From: Pelolinea submarina
Lineage (GTDB): Bacteria; Chloroflexota; Anaerolineae; Anaerolineales; Anaerolineaceae
Reading direction: 5' to 3'
DNA length: 64,000 nt
Assembly: GCF_003966975.1 (NCBI RefSeq)
Contig: NZ_AP018437.1
Coordinates: forward strand, 2,480,001-2,544,000
Shown: positions 55,498-64,000 of the stretch, piece by piece
Position numbering within the stretch: the first letter of the stretch is position 1
Layout: every line of letters begins with the position of its first letter
Program-made: the position numbers and the translations under genes
Notes under the pieces: generated by a model
Told to the model about the DNA's origin: nothing
The model's input: only the letters and a program-made list of their open reading frames with translations
Databases searched by the model: none

Positions 55498-57288
55498 CTA
55501 TGCATCATCCCAGTGGCGCAAATTTGGCCTGACTTCCATCCGAATCGTTCCGTCACTTCTGGTTGAAGTGCAAACCGGCTTAATGGTTTTCCCGATTTCG
55601 AAACGGTCATCATCAATGAACCCGAAATAGCCTCTATCCAAACGGTTTTTGATGTAATTCAACAGGTCATCTTTGCGCTTTTGCCCGGCCTCAACTTCTT
55701 GTTTACAATGAGACCTTAATCGTTTACGGGATGTCTCCTGTTTCCCGCAGCCGGGTTTCCTCATCCAGGATAGTACATTACCGCGATCGTCAAAGACGAT
55801 TGTTCCGCCGCATAAAAGCGAAGCGCTCTCCCCGTTTAAATGGCCGAACTGTTTTCCTTTTAGAAGAACATCCTCACGCCAGGTATATTGCAGGATGATT
55901 TCGCGCGGATGTTTGCTGCCGTTCGGCAGGGTTTTATCCGTTTGGTATAGTTCGCTAACGGAGATATCCTGATTAGCCGGAATACATAACTGCCGTCTGT
56001 TTTGGTTGATGAAATGATAGGCGTCGGTTCGGGAGAGCATAATCCGCCGGATATCGTATGGGTAAAAATTCAGGCTTTCCACATCCTCGCAGCATTCCTC
56101 GCAATACACACCTCTTTGCTTGAATACATCCCGCATAATCTCTCGAAATTGGTATTTATCATCCGGATAGATAACCTGATCGGCTTGCAGCACCGCATTG
56201 GCATAGTCGCTGAATTGCACATCCGCTGGGGGGAGAAAATCAAGAGGTTGGAAAATAATCCGCTGGAAGCGCATCACTGCCCACCAAAGCAATTGATATA
56301 CCGAATCACCCCGGCCTTCTTTGATTAATATTTGTTTACGTTTTGCCACAATCCTGCTCAGGATCTCCCACATGGCCCCGGTAAGTACTTTCGACCACTC
56401 GTATGGACAGAATTTATCTTTTACGGAGTCAACCGTATCTTTTGCCAAAGCACTGCGGATGTATTCCTTCCCGGTTGAATATCGGCTGAATCCTTCAGCC
56501 AGGTTGGCTACCACAGATTCTTTTGCAATGTTCCCCTGAGTTTGTTCTGCCATAATCTGGCGCAAGTTGTTATTGCGCAGCGCGCTAAATACGGCCGTTA
56601 TATCGGCAATGAATTCATGGAAAGCAGTGGTCTGCAAGGAACTGTCCTCAAGATAATAAGGGCGCAAACCATCCAGAATGGCATGGCCGGTTTCATGCGC
56701 GATAATATCGTGATCGAGGCAGGTATAAATCCGCTCATTTTCCGGACCGAAGTAATAGAGTTGTATGGATTTGCTGTGGCGATCGTAGAAAGCATTATCC
56801 ATATAACCTGCATGCGGCACGATAATCAGTCGGTTTCCTTCAAAGCCCCAGGGAGCGGAACGGCCCAACACAAATGAAGTTTCGAACATACTGAGGATAC
56901 TCTGAACAATAGCCCAGACATTCACCTGGTGGAATTGCCATAAATCTTTATGCTTTTCTGCCAAACGGACATTCCCCGATTGTTTACTAATTTCAAAACA
57001 ACCTTCTTTCCCATTCCAAATAACGGCAGGTGCCAGCACGTTCAGATCAGCATCGTAATCCACCACAGCAATTCTTGAACTGGTTGGCCCATTCATTAAT
57101 TCCGGTTCGCGCGCAACCTGGATTTCACTGAGAACCTGTTTTTCCAGTGTCCCTGAAGCGTATGGGTCTTGAATATATACTTTCACAGGAATGACCATAC
57201 CCAGGGCTGCTTTATTATCTTTTGATAATAAGTGATTGGCCTGATACAGGTTAATATAATCCGTCACATTCCATTTACTCTTCATCAT
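55498..57288 (-). CDS. Zinc metallopeptidase (gluzincin, HEXXH...ExxAD) of unknown role
   Basis: A 596-residue protein. The zinc site reads HDIIAHETGHAILDGL with the third ligand in AFHEFIADITAVFSAL, about 22 residues later, which is the gluzincin pattern. There is no signal peptide, so unlike most M4 or M36 enzymes it is probably cytoplasmic. A CEECCED cluster near residue 395 and a mid-protein PDDKYQFREIMRDVF follow. The C-terminal region is basic with no recognised domain. It is translated with a MBL-fold partner immediately downstream. The pair lies in a lower-GC block and runs against its neighbours, so it is probably acquired; a defence or programmed-proteolysis role is inference. Confidence 0.78.
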   Translation of the reverse strand: MMKSKWNVTDYINLYQANHLLSKDNKAALGMVIPVKVYIQDPYASGTLEKQVLSEIQVAREPELMNGPTSSRIAVVDYDADLNVLAPAVIWNGKEGCFEISKQSGNVRLAEKHKDLWQFHQVNVWAIVQSILSMFETSFVLGRSAPWGFEGNRLIIVPHAGYMDNAFYDRHSKSIQLYYFGPENERIYTCLDHDIIAHETGHAILDGLRPYYLEDSSLQTTAFHEFIADITAVFSALRNNNLRQIMAEQTQGNIAKESVVANLAEGFSRYSTGKEYIRSALAKDTVDSVKDKFCPYEWSKVLTGAMWEILSRIVAKRKQILIKEGRGDSVYQLLWWAVMRFQRIIFQPLDFLPPADVQFSDYANAVLQADQVIYPDDKYQFREIMRDVFKQRGVYCEECCEDVESLNFYPYDIRRIMLSRTDAYHFINQNRRQLCIPANQDISVSELYQTDKTLPNGSKHPREIILQYTWREDVLLKGKQFGHLNGESASLLCGGTIVFDDRGNVLSWMRKPGCGKQETSRKRLRSHCKQEVEAGQKRKDDLLNYIKNRLDRGYFGFIDDDRFEIGKTIKPVCTSTRSDGTIRMEVRPNLRHWDDA

Positions 57289-57618
57289 TCTCTCCTCCTT
57301 TATTCCTGAGAAAACAATTCTGCTATGAGTGTGGTTGGTAAATATTTAAATGGAAATATTCAATGGAATCTTTGTTAGTCCACCCCGGCGAGACATGCAA
57401 GCGCTTCGCTTTCTACTTTACATTAATTACCGGGCAATTTCAAGCGCCGTGAAAAACACCGGATTCTTCAATACCAACCGTATTTTCTAAAAAGAAGAGG
57501 TTATTAACTTACCGTTATAAAGACGATTGCTGGATATCTATTTGACACAGTGTTAATGTTTATTGAGTAGGACAATACATACAATAAACATGGTTGTTTT
57601 ACATTGAGGAGATTTAAA
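57289..57618. other. 330-bp intergenic region, no feature seen
   Basis: Lies between the divergent metallopeptidase and epimerase genes and must hold both promoters, but I see no convincing -35/-10 pair, repeat or ORF. Confidence 0.4.
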
Positions 57619-58632
57619 ATGAAAATCTTTATGATCGGCGGCACAGGCCTTTTGGGAAGCGAAGCCGCCAGAGAGTTAATTGACCGGGGCCATTCCGTGA
57701 CCTCGATTGCCCTACCGCCTTTACCCGCAGGGGCCGAATTGCCGCCCAAAATGAAAATCGAATACGGTAATTACCTGGACATGACCGATGCCGAAATCAA
57801 AGCACATTTCAAAGGATGTCAGGGATTTATCTTTGCCGCGGGTGTTGACGAAAGGGTTGAAGGCGCGCCTCCTATTTACGACACGTATAAAAAGTACAAC
57901 ATTGACCCAATCAAACGCTTGCTGCGCCTGGCAAAAGAATCGGGTGTTAAACACGCGGTTATTCTCGGATCTTATTTTGCGTATTTCAATAAGATATGGC
58001 CGGAAATGGAACTCGCGAAATGGCATCCATATATCCGGGCCCGCAAGGACCAGGAAGAAGCCGCGCTCTCATTTGCCGACAGCAAATTCGATGTGGCTGT
58101 CCTCGAGCTGCCTTACATCTTCGGCACCCAACCCGGGCGCAAACCGGTGTGGGTCTTTCTGGTGGAAAGCCTCCGGAAGATGAAGGGTGTGACGTTGTAC
58201 CCCAAGGGCGGCACGACCATGGTAACCGTCCGCCAGGTGGGTGAAGCTGTAGCCGGAGCGATGGAGCTGAATAAAGGCGGGAACGCTTATCCCATCGGTT
58301 ACTATAATATGACCTGGAAAGAAATGATTAAGATCTTCCATAAATACATGGGAGTACCGAACAAACCCATCATCACTATTCCCAATTGGCTGTTTACGTT
58401 GAACAGCAAGAATATTCTTAAGGAACAGCAGGCCCATAATATCGAAGGCGGCCTCAACCTCCTCAAATTTACCGATCTGCAGACATCCAACGAATTCATC
58501 GACAAGTCCCTGGGCTGCGAACCGTTGGGCGTTCAACCGGATATCATTGACAAAGCCATCGGTGATTCGGTTAAGTTGAGTCTGGAGATTTTGGAAAATA
58601 AAGTTGAAACTGTAGGCATGAAAGCTGAATAA
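57619..58632 (+). CDS. NAD-dependent epimerase/dehydratase (atypical SDR)
   Basis: About 337 residues. It starts MKIFMIGGTGLLGSEAARE, the Rossmann GGTGxxG motif of extended or atypical SDRs. The usual YxxxK is not evident at the expected place (near 125 the text is HAVILGSYFAYFNKIW), so a classical active site cannot be confirmed. The C-terminal half resembles NmrA/NAD-binding epimerases. GAGGAG precedes the ATG. The substrate is unknown. Confidence 0.8.
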   Translation: MKIFMIGGTGLLGSEAARELIDRGHSVTSIALPPLPAGAELPPKMKIEYGNYLDMTDAEIKAHFKGCQGFIFAAGVDERVEGAPPIYDTYKKYNIDPIKRLLRLAKESGVKHAVILGSYFAYFNKIWPEMELAKWHPYIRARKDQEEAALSFADSKFDVAVLELPYIFGTQPGRKPVWVFLVESLRKMKGVTLYPKGGTTMVTVRQVGEAVAGAMELNKGGNAYPIGYYNMTWKEMIKIFHKYMGVPNKPIITIPNWLFTLNSKNILKEQQAHNIEGGLNLLKFTDLQTSNEFIDKSLGCEPLGVQPDIIDKAIGDSVKLSLEILENKVETVGMKAE

Positions 58633-58649
58633 GGTTTAAAAAAGAAAAA

Positions 58650-58695
58650 CCTGTAAACCGGCGGAACCCATCACGGGGCGATACCGGTTTACAGG
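58650..58695. terminator. Shared terminator between epimerase and MFS genes
   Basis: A perfect 12-bp stem CCTGTAAACCGG/CCGGTTTACAGG with a 22-nt loop lies between convergent genes. A T-rich run follows on the minus strand, so it is a better terminator for the MFS gene than for the epimerase. Confidence 0.8.
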
Positions 58696-58706
58696 AGTTG
58701 TTCCGC

Positions 58707-60149
58707 TTATATCCCTTCCAACTGTTTCCGAATATCTGGTTTTACTTCCCCTTTCACGAACGAGGCAACCATAGCCAGCAAGGCAAACACGCCGGCCACC
58801 AAAAAGGTTATGTGCAGCGCGTAAATGAACGAAGCTTGTTTTACCTGCAAACCGGTCAAGCCTTTGGCCGCATTGAACACTTCCGCCCTCTTGGATAAAA
58901 GCGAAAAAAGCGACCCGGAAATAGCCACGCCAAAAGCCATGCCGATATTCCGCATGGTCGCAAGCATGCCCGAGGCCGTGCCACGGTTTTGTGGAGGCAC
59001 GTTGCCCAGGACAGCGCTGTTATTGGGGGTTTGGAACAGGCCCGACCCCATGCCGGTGATCGCCATCGACACGATGATGTAAGCTGTAGCTGTATGCTCA
59101 TTTAGAAAGCTCAGCATAAACAATCCGCATGCCATGACCGCCATGCCGGCCGTGCTCAGGTAACGGCTGTCATATCGGTCGGACAGCATTCCGCTGATGG
59201 GCGCCACCACCAATGAAGCCAGCGGCAGGGGAATATAAAGCAGGCCGGCTGTTGCCGGCGTGAACAGCCTCAATTTCTGCAGGTAAAAAGGAACCAGGAA
59301 GGTCATGATGAATTGCGCCAAAAAGCTAAACGCCGCTGCCACATTGCTAGCCGCGAACACCCGGTTTTTGAATAAAGCAATATCCAAAATTGGGTGCTCG
59401 GATTTTAATTCCACCAACACAAAAATTACCGCGGTAATCAACCCCACGCCAAGCATGGCAAACAGAAATACGGGTTTCAAACTTGAATCGCCCGACGTTT
59501 CCAGAGGAAAAATAATCAGGATTAACGCGGCAGAAATCAACAAGCTGCCGATTTTGTCAAAGGGGATCGAACGGCTCTTTTGATCATTCGGGATATTTCG
59601 GATAACAAAATAAATTGCCGCAAGCCCGATGGGGATATTGATAAAGAAGATGCTGCTCCAATGGAAGACGGTCACTAAAAAACCACCCAGCACTGGCCCG
59701 GTAACCAGCGCGATGGACACAGCGACAGCGGTAAAGCTAAGTGCCTGGCCGCGCTTTTCGGGGGGAACCGAATTGGTGATAATCGCCGGTCCCGCGGAAA
59801 ACATCATGCCGGCGCCCAATGCCTGCAAAATCCGGAAAGAAATTAATTGTGTAATGCTGGCGGCCAGACCGCACAACATTGAACTGATAGTAAAGATCAC
59901 CATACCAACCAGGTAGAGTTTCTTTTGGCCGTAAAGATCGGATAACCGGCCAAATGTGAGCAGCAAACTGCTGACCACCAGCAAATATGCCGTGATAACC
60001 CACTCCACCATGGTTAAAGAAACCTGAAAGAAATCTTGAATAACCGGTATGGCCACATTGACAATACTGGAATCCAAAGCCGCCATAAAGGTCCCTACTG
60101 CTACCGTTAACACGATGATCCAATAATTTCTGTTTTGTTCTTGCTGCAT
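58707..60149 (-). CDS. MFS transporter, DHA2/EmrB-QacA family
   Basis: A 480-residue exporter with about fourteen hydrophobic segments. DHA2 signatures: FMAALDSSIVNVAIP in helix 1, LLTFGRLSDLYGQKKLYL after helix 2, FRILQALGAGMMFSAGPAII and LVTGPVLGGFLV (motif C). It probably pumps drugs or toxic organics out using the proton gradient. I choose the ATG at 60149, with GAGGA upstream. It is monocistronic. Confidence 0.93.
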   Translation of the reverse strand: MQQEQNRNYWIIVLTVAVGTFMAALDSSIVNVAIPVIQDFFQVSLTMVEWVITAYLLVVSSLLLTFGRLSDLYGQKKLYLVGMVIFTISSMLCGLAASITQLISFRILQALGAGMMFSAGPAIITNSVPPEKRGQALSFTAVAVSIALVTGPVLGGFLVTVFHWSSIFFINIPIGLAAIYFVIRNIPNDQKSRSIPFDKIGSLLISAALILIIFPLETSGDSSLKPVFLFAMLGVGLITAVIFVLVELKSEHPILDIALFKNRVFAASNVAAAFSFLAQFIMTFLVPFYLQKLRLFTPATAGLLYIPLPLASLVVAPISGMLSDRYDSRYLSTAGMAVMACGLFMLSFLNEHTATAYIIVSMAITGMGSGLFQTPNNSAVLGNVPPQNRGTASGMLATMRNIGMAFGVAISGSLFSLLSKRAEVFNAAKGLTGLQVKQASFIYALHITFLVAGVFALLAMVASFVKGEVKPDIRKQLEGI

Positions 60150-60451
60150 GGACTTCCTCATAATTCAAGTATTGATAAATATTGGTTTTGCTTCCCAAAT
60201 AAATAATGCCTCAATCGAGGCAAAATGCGGATTAATTCAAGCTATTATAGTATTACATCAGGATGTTGCGATAGTTTTAGAAAAAAGATAGGAAATAAAA
60301 TAATCCTCGGATAAGCAAGTCCTTACTTAAATTTCATCCAATTCCCGATATAATGTATAAATATCATAATTTAATATACAGCTGCTGGAATAAAAGAGAT
60401 AATTGCAGATCCTGTTAATCTATAGTTTACTGTTTTTATTAAAGAAGAATA
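60150..60451. other. 302-bp intergenic region, no feature seen
   Basis: AT-rich promoter region between two divergent genes. Several TATAAT-like words are present, but none pairs with a good -35. Confidence 0.4.
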
Positions 60452-62899
60452 ATGAATAAAACCAACCGCCTAAAAACAATCACAAAATATGTTCTTTATT
60501 TATTGGTTCTTCTGACTATTCTCAATCTCGGGATAATTTATTGTTTTCAGGAAAATGATTTCTCGACTGCCCTAACCGATACGGTAAATTTCTTACTCAA
60601 TCTAACAACCACGTTGTTGTTATGGTTGGCCTATAAACATACCAAATCCATAAATACCAAACGAGCTAACGGGTGGGCTGTTCTTTGTTTGGCGCAATTG
60701 CTTTTTGCCATTGGAGATACCGTTTGGGCGATCTATGAAACAATCTTGGATATTAACCCTTATCCCTCGATCGCGGATTTGTTTTATCTTGCTTACTACC
60801 CGCTATTTCTGATCGGGCTACTATATTTAAGTCAAAATAATGAATCGATCATCAGGCGGATTAATAACGGGCTTGACGCGAGTATCGTTTTTATCGTAAT
60901 TGGATTATTTTTAGGGGTGAATACATTTCCTCAAATTTTTGCAGCTGCCAGAAACGAGACCGGGCTTTTGCTGTTCCTAACCCTGGCGTATCCTTTAGGC
61001 GATCTGATTTTACTTTCCGGCTTGGTAATATTGATTTACAACCGGGAAGAGGAAAAATTCGACTATCCTTTCATTTTTATAGCGATCAGCGTTGCCATCC
61101 AGATTGTTGCCGATATTATTTTCAGCAGCCAATCGCTACAGGGGACTTATTTCAGTGGAAGCTGGTTGGATAGCGGTTGGATTCTGGGATATTTCTTTCT
61201 CGGAATAGCTGCATACTTACAATCCCAATCAAAAACATCAACAGATTTAGCCAATTCCGGTAATGAATCCTTAATTCATAACGGGAGTTACGTCAGAAGT
61301 ACGGTCAGGGGAAATTTACCTTATCTTTCAATCATCCTGGCTTTTGGGCTGCTATTTTATCGGGTACTCAATAACGAACTGCTTTACCTCCGTTACCTAG
61401 TCGGCTGCCTTGGGATTCTCATTCTTTTAGTCCTCGTTCGTCAATTCCTGGTTTTTTGGGAAAATGACAAGCTCAACGAAAATTTAAGTCGAACCTTGAA
61501 TGTGGTAAAAAGCCAAGCTGTGTATCTGCAGAAAACGAACATGGATCTTGAAAATCAGATTCGGGAACGGAAAAAAGCTGAAGATCAATTGGCATTTGAT
61601 GCCTTGCACGATTCCCTGACAAAATTACCGAACCGCGTTTTGCTGGCGGACCGGATACAGCACGTGATTGATTATTCAAAGCGTCATAAAGACCATCATT
61701 TCTCAGTTTTCTTTATTGACATCGATCATTTCAAAAATGTGAATGACAGCATGGGGCATGCGGTAGGTGATGAACTGCTCGTACATTTTGCCAGGCGGGT
61801 GCAAAAGTGCCTGCGAAAAAGTGATACTTTAGCCCGCTTGGGAGGCGATGAGTTCGCAATTCTTTTGGAAAATAACTCAGATTCCTCTCAAACAGAGATA
61901 ATCGCGGAGCGAATCAAAGATGTCCTTCTCCCGCCTTATTCGCTTTCCGGAAAAGATTTTTATGTTTCAGCCAGCATGGGAATAGTTGCCGATACCAAGG
62001 ACTATACAGATTCGGACAGTATCCTGCAGGATGCGGATATCGCCATGTATCGGGCAAAAATGTTGGGAAAAGCACGTTTTGTAGTTTTCACTCCCAACCT
62101 GCGAACTGAAGCAATTTCCCGCCTGGATCTGGAAGCGCAATTGCAGCACGCTATCGAAAGAGATGAACTATTCCTCAATTACCAGCCAATTTACTCTTTG
62201 AGTTCAAATGATCTGGTAGGCTTTGAAGCCTTGCTGCGCTGGAACAATCCAGGTCGCGGCGTTTTACTCCCGGCGGATTTTATTTCAATTGCCGAGGAAT
62301 CAGATTTGATTGTGAAAATCGGAGAATGGGTTTTGCTGGAAGCCTGCCGGCAGTTGAAGCAGTGGCAGAAAAATTACCCTGACAGAGAAGAATTGTGTAT
62401 CAATATTAATATTTCGGGACGGCACTTTATTCACCCCGACTTCATTCATTGTCTTGAGACAACAACCACGGTAACGGGCTTGAAACCAAAATACATACAC
62501 CTGGAAATCACGGAAACTGTCCTTGTTGAGAATAGAGAAAAAGCAAGAATTGTTTTTACTACACTCAATAATATGGGCTATGAAATCCAAATCGATGATT
62601 TTGGGACCGGGTATTCATCATTGGGATATTTACTGAATTTCCATGTCGACATGATCAAAATCGATAAATCCTTTATTCAGTCGATTGGCAAAGGCGAGAA
62701 TGGGGATCATCTGGTAAAAACCATTGTCAATATGGCACAAGAACTGGGAATCGACATCATTGCCGAAGGCATAGAAACAGAACGGCAATTGAAAGATTTA
62801 AAATCTATGGCCTGCAAATATGGACAAGGTTATTTATTATCCTATCCTTTGGCATCCTCTGGAATTGACGACCTTCTTCAATCCGGGAAAAAGAGATAA
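60452..62899 (+). CDS. Membrane GGDEF-EAL protein (cyclic di-GMP turnover)
   Basis: An 815-residue protein. About ten hydrophobic segments fill residues 10-345, then a short coiled coil (~350-375). A GGDEF domain follows, with the intact active-site RLGGDEFAIL near 465. An EAL domain from ~560 has EALLRW near 591, ITETVL and DDFGTGYSSL, which are the metal-binding and catalytic residues. Both domains look competent, so it may make or break cyclic di-GMP depending on input. The low GC content compared with its neighbours is notable. Confidence 0.93.
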   Translation: MNKTNRLKTITKYVLYLLVLLTILNLGIIYCFQENDFSTALTDTVNFLLNLTTTLLLWLAYKHTKSINTKRANGWAVLCLAQLLFAIGDTVWAIYETILDINPYPSIADLFYLAYYPLFLIGLLYLSQNNESIIRRINNGLDASIVFIVIGLFLGVNTFPQIFAAARNETGLLLFLTLAYPLGDLILLSGLVILIYNREEEKFDYPFIFIAISVAIQIVADIIFSSQSLQGTYFSGSWLDSGWILGYFFLGIAAYLQSQSKTSTDLANSGNESLIHNGSYVRSTVRGNLPYLSIILAFGLLFYRVLNNELLYLRYLVGCLGILILLVLVRQFLVFWENDKLNENLSRTLNVVKSQAVYLQKTNMDLENQIRERKKAEDQLAFDALHDSLTKLPNRVLLADRIQHVIDYSKRHKDHHFSVFFIDIDHFKNVNDSMGHAVGDELLVHFARRVQKCLRKSDTLARLGGDEFAILLENNSDSSQTEIIAERIKDVLLPPYSLSGKDFYVSASMGIVADTKDYTDSDSILQDADIAMYRAKMLGKARFVVFTPNLRTEAISRLDLEAQLQHAIERDELFLNYQPIYSLSSNDLVGFEALLRWNNPGRGVLLPADFISIAEESDLIVKIGEWVLLEACRQLKQWQKNYPDREELCININISGRHFIHPDFIHCLETTTTVTGLKPKYIHLEITETVLVENREKARIVFTTLNNMGYEIQIDDFGTGYSSLGYLLNFHVDMIKIDKSFIQSIGKGENGDHLVKTIVNMAQELGIDIIAEGIETERQLKDLKSMACKYGQGYLLSYPLASSGIDDLLQSGKKR

Positions 62900-63018
62900 A
62901 GCTCGATAAACCTATCAATTTATTATCGATCCTCACTCTTGAGATTTTTTCGATGATCGGGAATCCAAATTACTCTATTTCTATTGCTTACCCACATCCC
63001 GACCAATTTCCCTACAGG

Positions 63019-63047
63019 TTGACACAAAGCGCAACCTAATATATAAA
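63019..63047 (+). promoter_or_regulatory. Consensus promoter with start codon at the transcription start
   Basis: TTGACA (63019-63024), a 17-bp spacer and TATAAA (63042-63047) are followed by only six bases before the ATG at 63054. Transcription would begin at or near the A of ATG, which predicts a leaderless mRNA. No ribosome site is present. Confidence 0.8.
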
Positions 63048-63053
63048 GCGGAT

Positions 63054-64000
63054 ATGAGAAAAAATCTGCTTGCCTTCCTGTGCGCGTGCTTGCTGATTAG
63101 CTCTGCATGCAGCCTGCCCTTTATCCAACTTACCCAAGATGATAATGGTGACCAGAGTATCGAGTTCTTCTCCGGCATTCAAACCGCTTTTGAACCCAAG
63201 CCCACGGCTACGCCAACACCTTCTCCTTCCGGCCGCATTGATGCCGCCGATACTGCCCTGCTGGCCGGTCAAATGGACAAGGCTAAAGAGCTTTATCAGG
63301 AAGCCTTTCAGCAATCCGATGACGAAAAAATCCGCTCTCAGGCGCTCTATGGTTTGGGGCGCTGCTATTACAGTGAGCGCCAGTACACCGCCGCCATCGA
63401 TGCTTTCAACCGCATCCTGGGCCAATACCCCAGTGCTGAGGTTGTGGCCGACACATATTTCATGCTCGGCCAGGCTTACCAGCAGATTGAGGAATACGCC
63501 CAGGCTGCTGACGCATATTCAAAATACGTCCAATTAGCCCCCGGTGTGTTGGATGCTTATGCACTCACCCTGCAGGGCGATTCTGCCATGAGCGCGGGAG
63601 ATTTCACTCAAGCCATCTATGCCTATCAAGCTGCGCTGCAGGCCGATCCGCCCGGCGACTCCTCCAGCCTGAACCTCAAGATTGGACAGGCTTATGACGG
63701 CCTGTTGGATTTAACTACGGCTATCCAATATTACATGAACGTCTATAACACCAGCCAGGACGACTATGCGCGCGCCACGGCCAACCTGCTCACCGGCCAG
63801 GCATACCTCAAGCTGGATATGCCCAACGAGGCTTACGCGCGCTTTCTGGATTCGGCTTATCAGTTCCCCAAAGCCTACGATTCCTTCACCGCCCTCTCAA
63901 TTCTGGTGGCTAACGGCGTGCCGGTCAATGATTACGTGCGCGGACTGGTGGATTATTACGCCGGCTCTTACGACTACGCTATTGAAGCTTTCGAACGCTA
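63054..64000 (+). CDS. TPR-repeat lipoprotein, partial (runs off the right edge)
   Basis: The open frame encodes 315 residues to the window end without a stop. It has a lipoprotein signal peptide (LLISSAC, lipidated Cys near 19), then a Thr/Pro-rich linker near 45-60. Tandem TPR units follow (ALYGLGRCYYSERQYTAAID, FMLGQAYQQIEEYAQAADAY, LKIGQAYDGLLDLTTAIQYY, LTGQAYLKLDMPNEAYARF). Such helical N-terminal regions are seen in Slt-type lytic transglycosylases, whose catalytic domain would lie beyond the window; that assignment is open. Preceded by a consensus promoter, no ribosome site. Confidence 0.85.
   Translation, partial: MRKNLLAFLCACLLISSACSLPFIQLTQDDNGDQSIEFFSGIQTAFEPKPTATPTPSPSGRIDAADTALLAGQMDKAKELYQEAFQQSDDEKIRSQALYGLGRCYYSERQYTAAIDAFNRILGQYPSAEVVADTYFMLGQAYQQIEEYAQAADAYSKYVQLAPGVLDAYALTLQGDSAMSAGDFTQAIYAYQAALQADPPGDSSSLNLKIGQAYDGLLDLTTAIQYYMNVYNTSQDDYARATANLLTGQAYLKLDMPNEAYARFLDSAYQFPKAYDSFTALSILVANGVPVNDYVRGLVDYYAGSYDYAIEAFER

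Overview
The window looks like a chromosomal segment of an anaerobic or microaerophilic bacterium of the Chloroflexota, most likely class Anaerolineae. The basis is indirect: a sortase fused to a large surface protein through an LP-x-TGF-like linker, single-membrane lipoproteins, a rubrerythrin, a short-form adenosylhomocysteinase beside mtnA, and a leaderless-looking promoter. No rRNA or other decisive marker is present, so the placement is an inference.

Layout. (1) 1-27,520 is a low-GC accessory block, transcribed leftward except for its last two genes. It lies directly downstream of the 3' end of a tRNA gene with anticodon CAU (27,521-27,592, minus strand). Degenerate copies of that tRNA's 3' half, in the same orientation, recur near 17.35, 11.1, 10.66 and 9.95 kb, as expected for islands inserted one after another at a tRNA attachment site. 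The intervals hold: a propeller/Clp-type AAA+ system (1-9,139); a VOC protein and small unknown genes (9.5-11 kb); a surface sortase with a NarL-type two-component system (11.4-17 kb); a seven-gene leftward operon combining a P-loop GTPase, a possible degenerate GTPase with zinc ribbons, a membrane PD40 propeller, a coiled-coil membrane protein, a hidden 59-residue ORF and an AAA+ ATPase (17.7-25.1 kb); and a graspetide locus made of an MvdD-like ATP-grasp ligase and a 56-residue precursor (26.2-27.35 kb). (2) 27.8-34.5 kb is higher-GC core: an OmpR-type two-component system, a binding-protein-dependent ABC transporter preceded by tandem repeats that look like the regulator's binding site, and rubrerythrin. 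(3) 34.6-41.1 kb is a leftward PTS operon of the galactitol class (regulator, IIA, IIC, IIB) that contains two TrpA-like proteins and one TrpB-like protein in place of ordinary sugar enzymes. It is flanked by the rubrerythrin 3' end on one side and a decayed copy of that same 3' end plus terminator on the other. (4) 41.6-54 kb is core: recA, a C39-like peptidase, XdhC, the mtnA/PfkB/ahcY operon, a GntR-regulated ABC exporter, a CPBP protease and an MTA/SAH deaminase-type amidohydrolase. (5) 54.1-57.3 kb is a two-gene accessory unit (metallopeptidase plus an MBL-fold protein broken by a one-base frameshift). (6) 57.6-64 kb holds an NAD-dependent epimerase, a 14-helix MFS exporter, a GGDEF-EAL protein and the start of a TPR lipoprotein.

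How the genes fit together. AhcY, the PfkB kinase, MtnA and the amidohydrolase cover handling of the by-products of S-adenosylmethionine use. The two-component system at 27.8-29.7 kb probably controls the transporter at 29.8-33.8 kb. The strongest candidates for undescribed biology are the graspetide locus, the seven-gene GTPase/AAA+ operon and the PTS operon with tryptophan-synthase paralogues. All start sites, folds and functions were read by eye; no database search or structure prediction was run.
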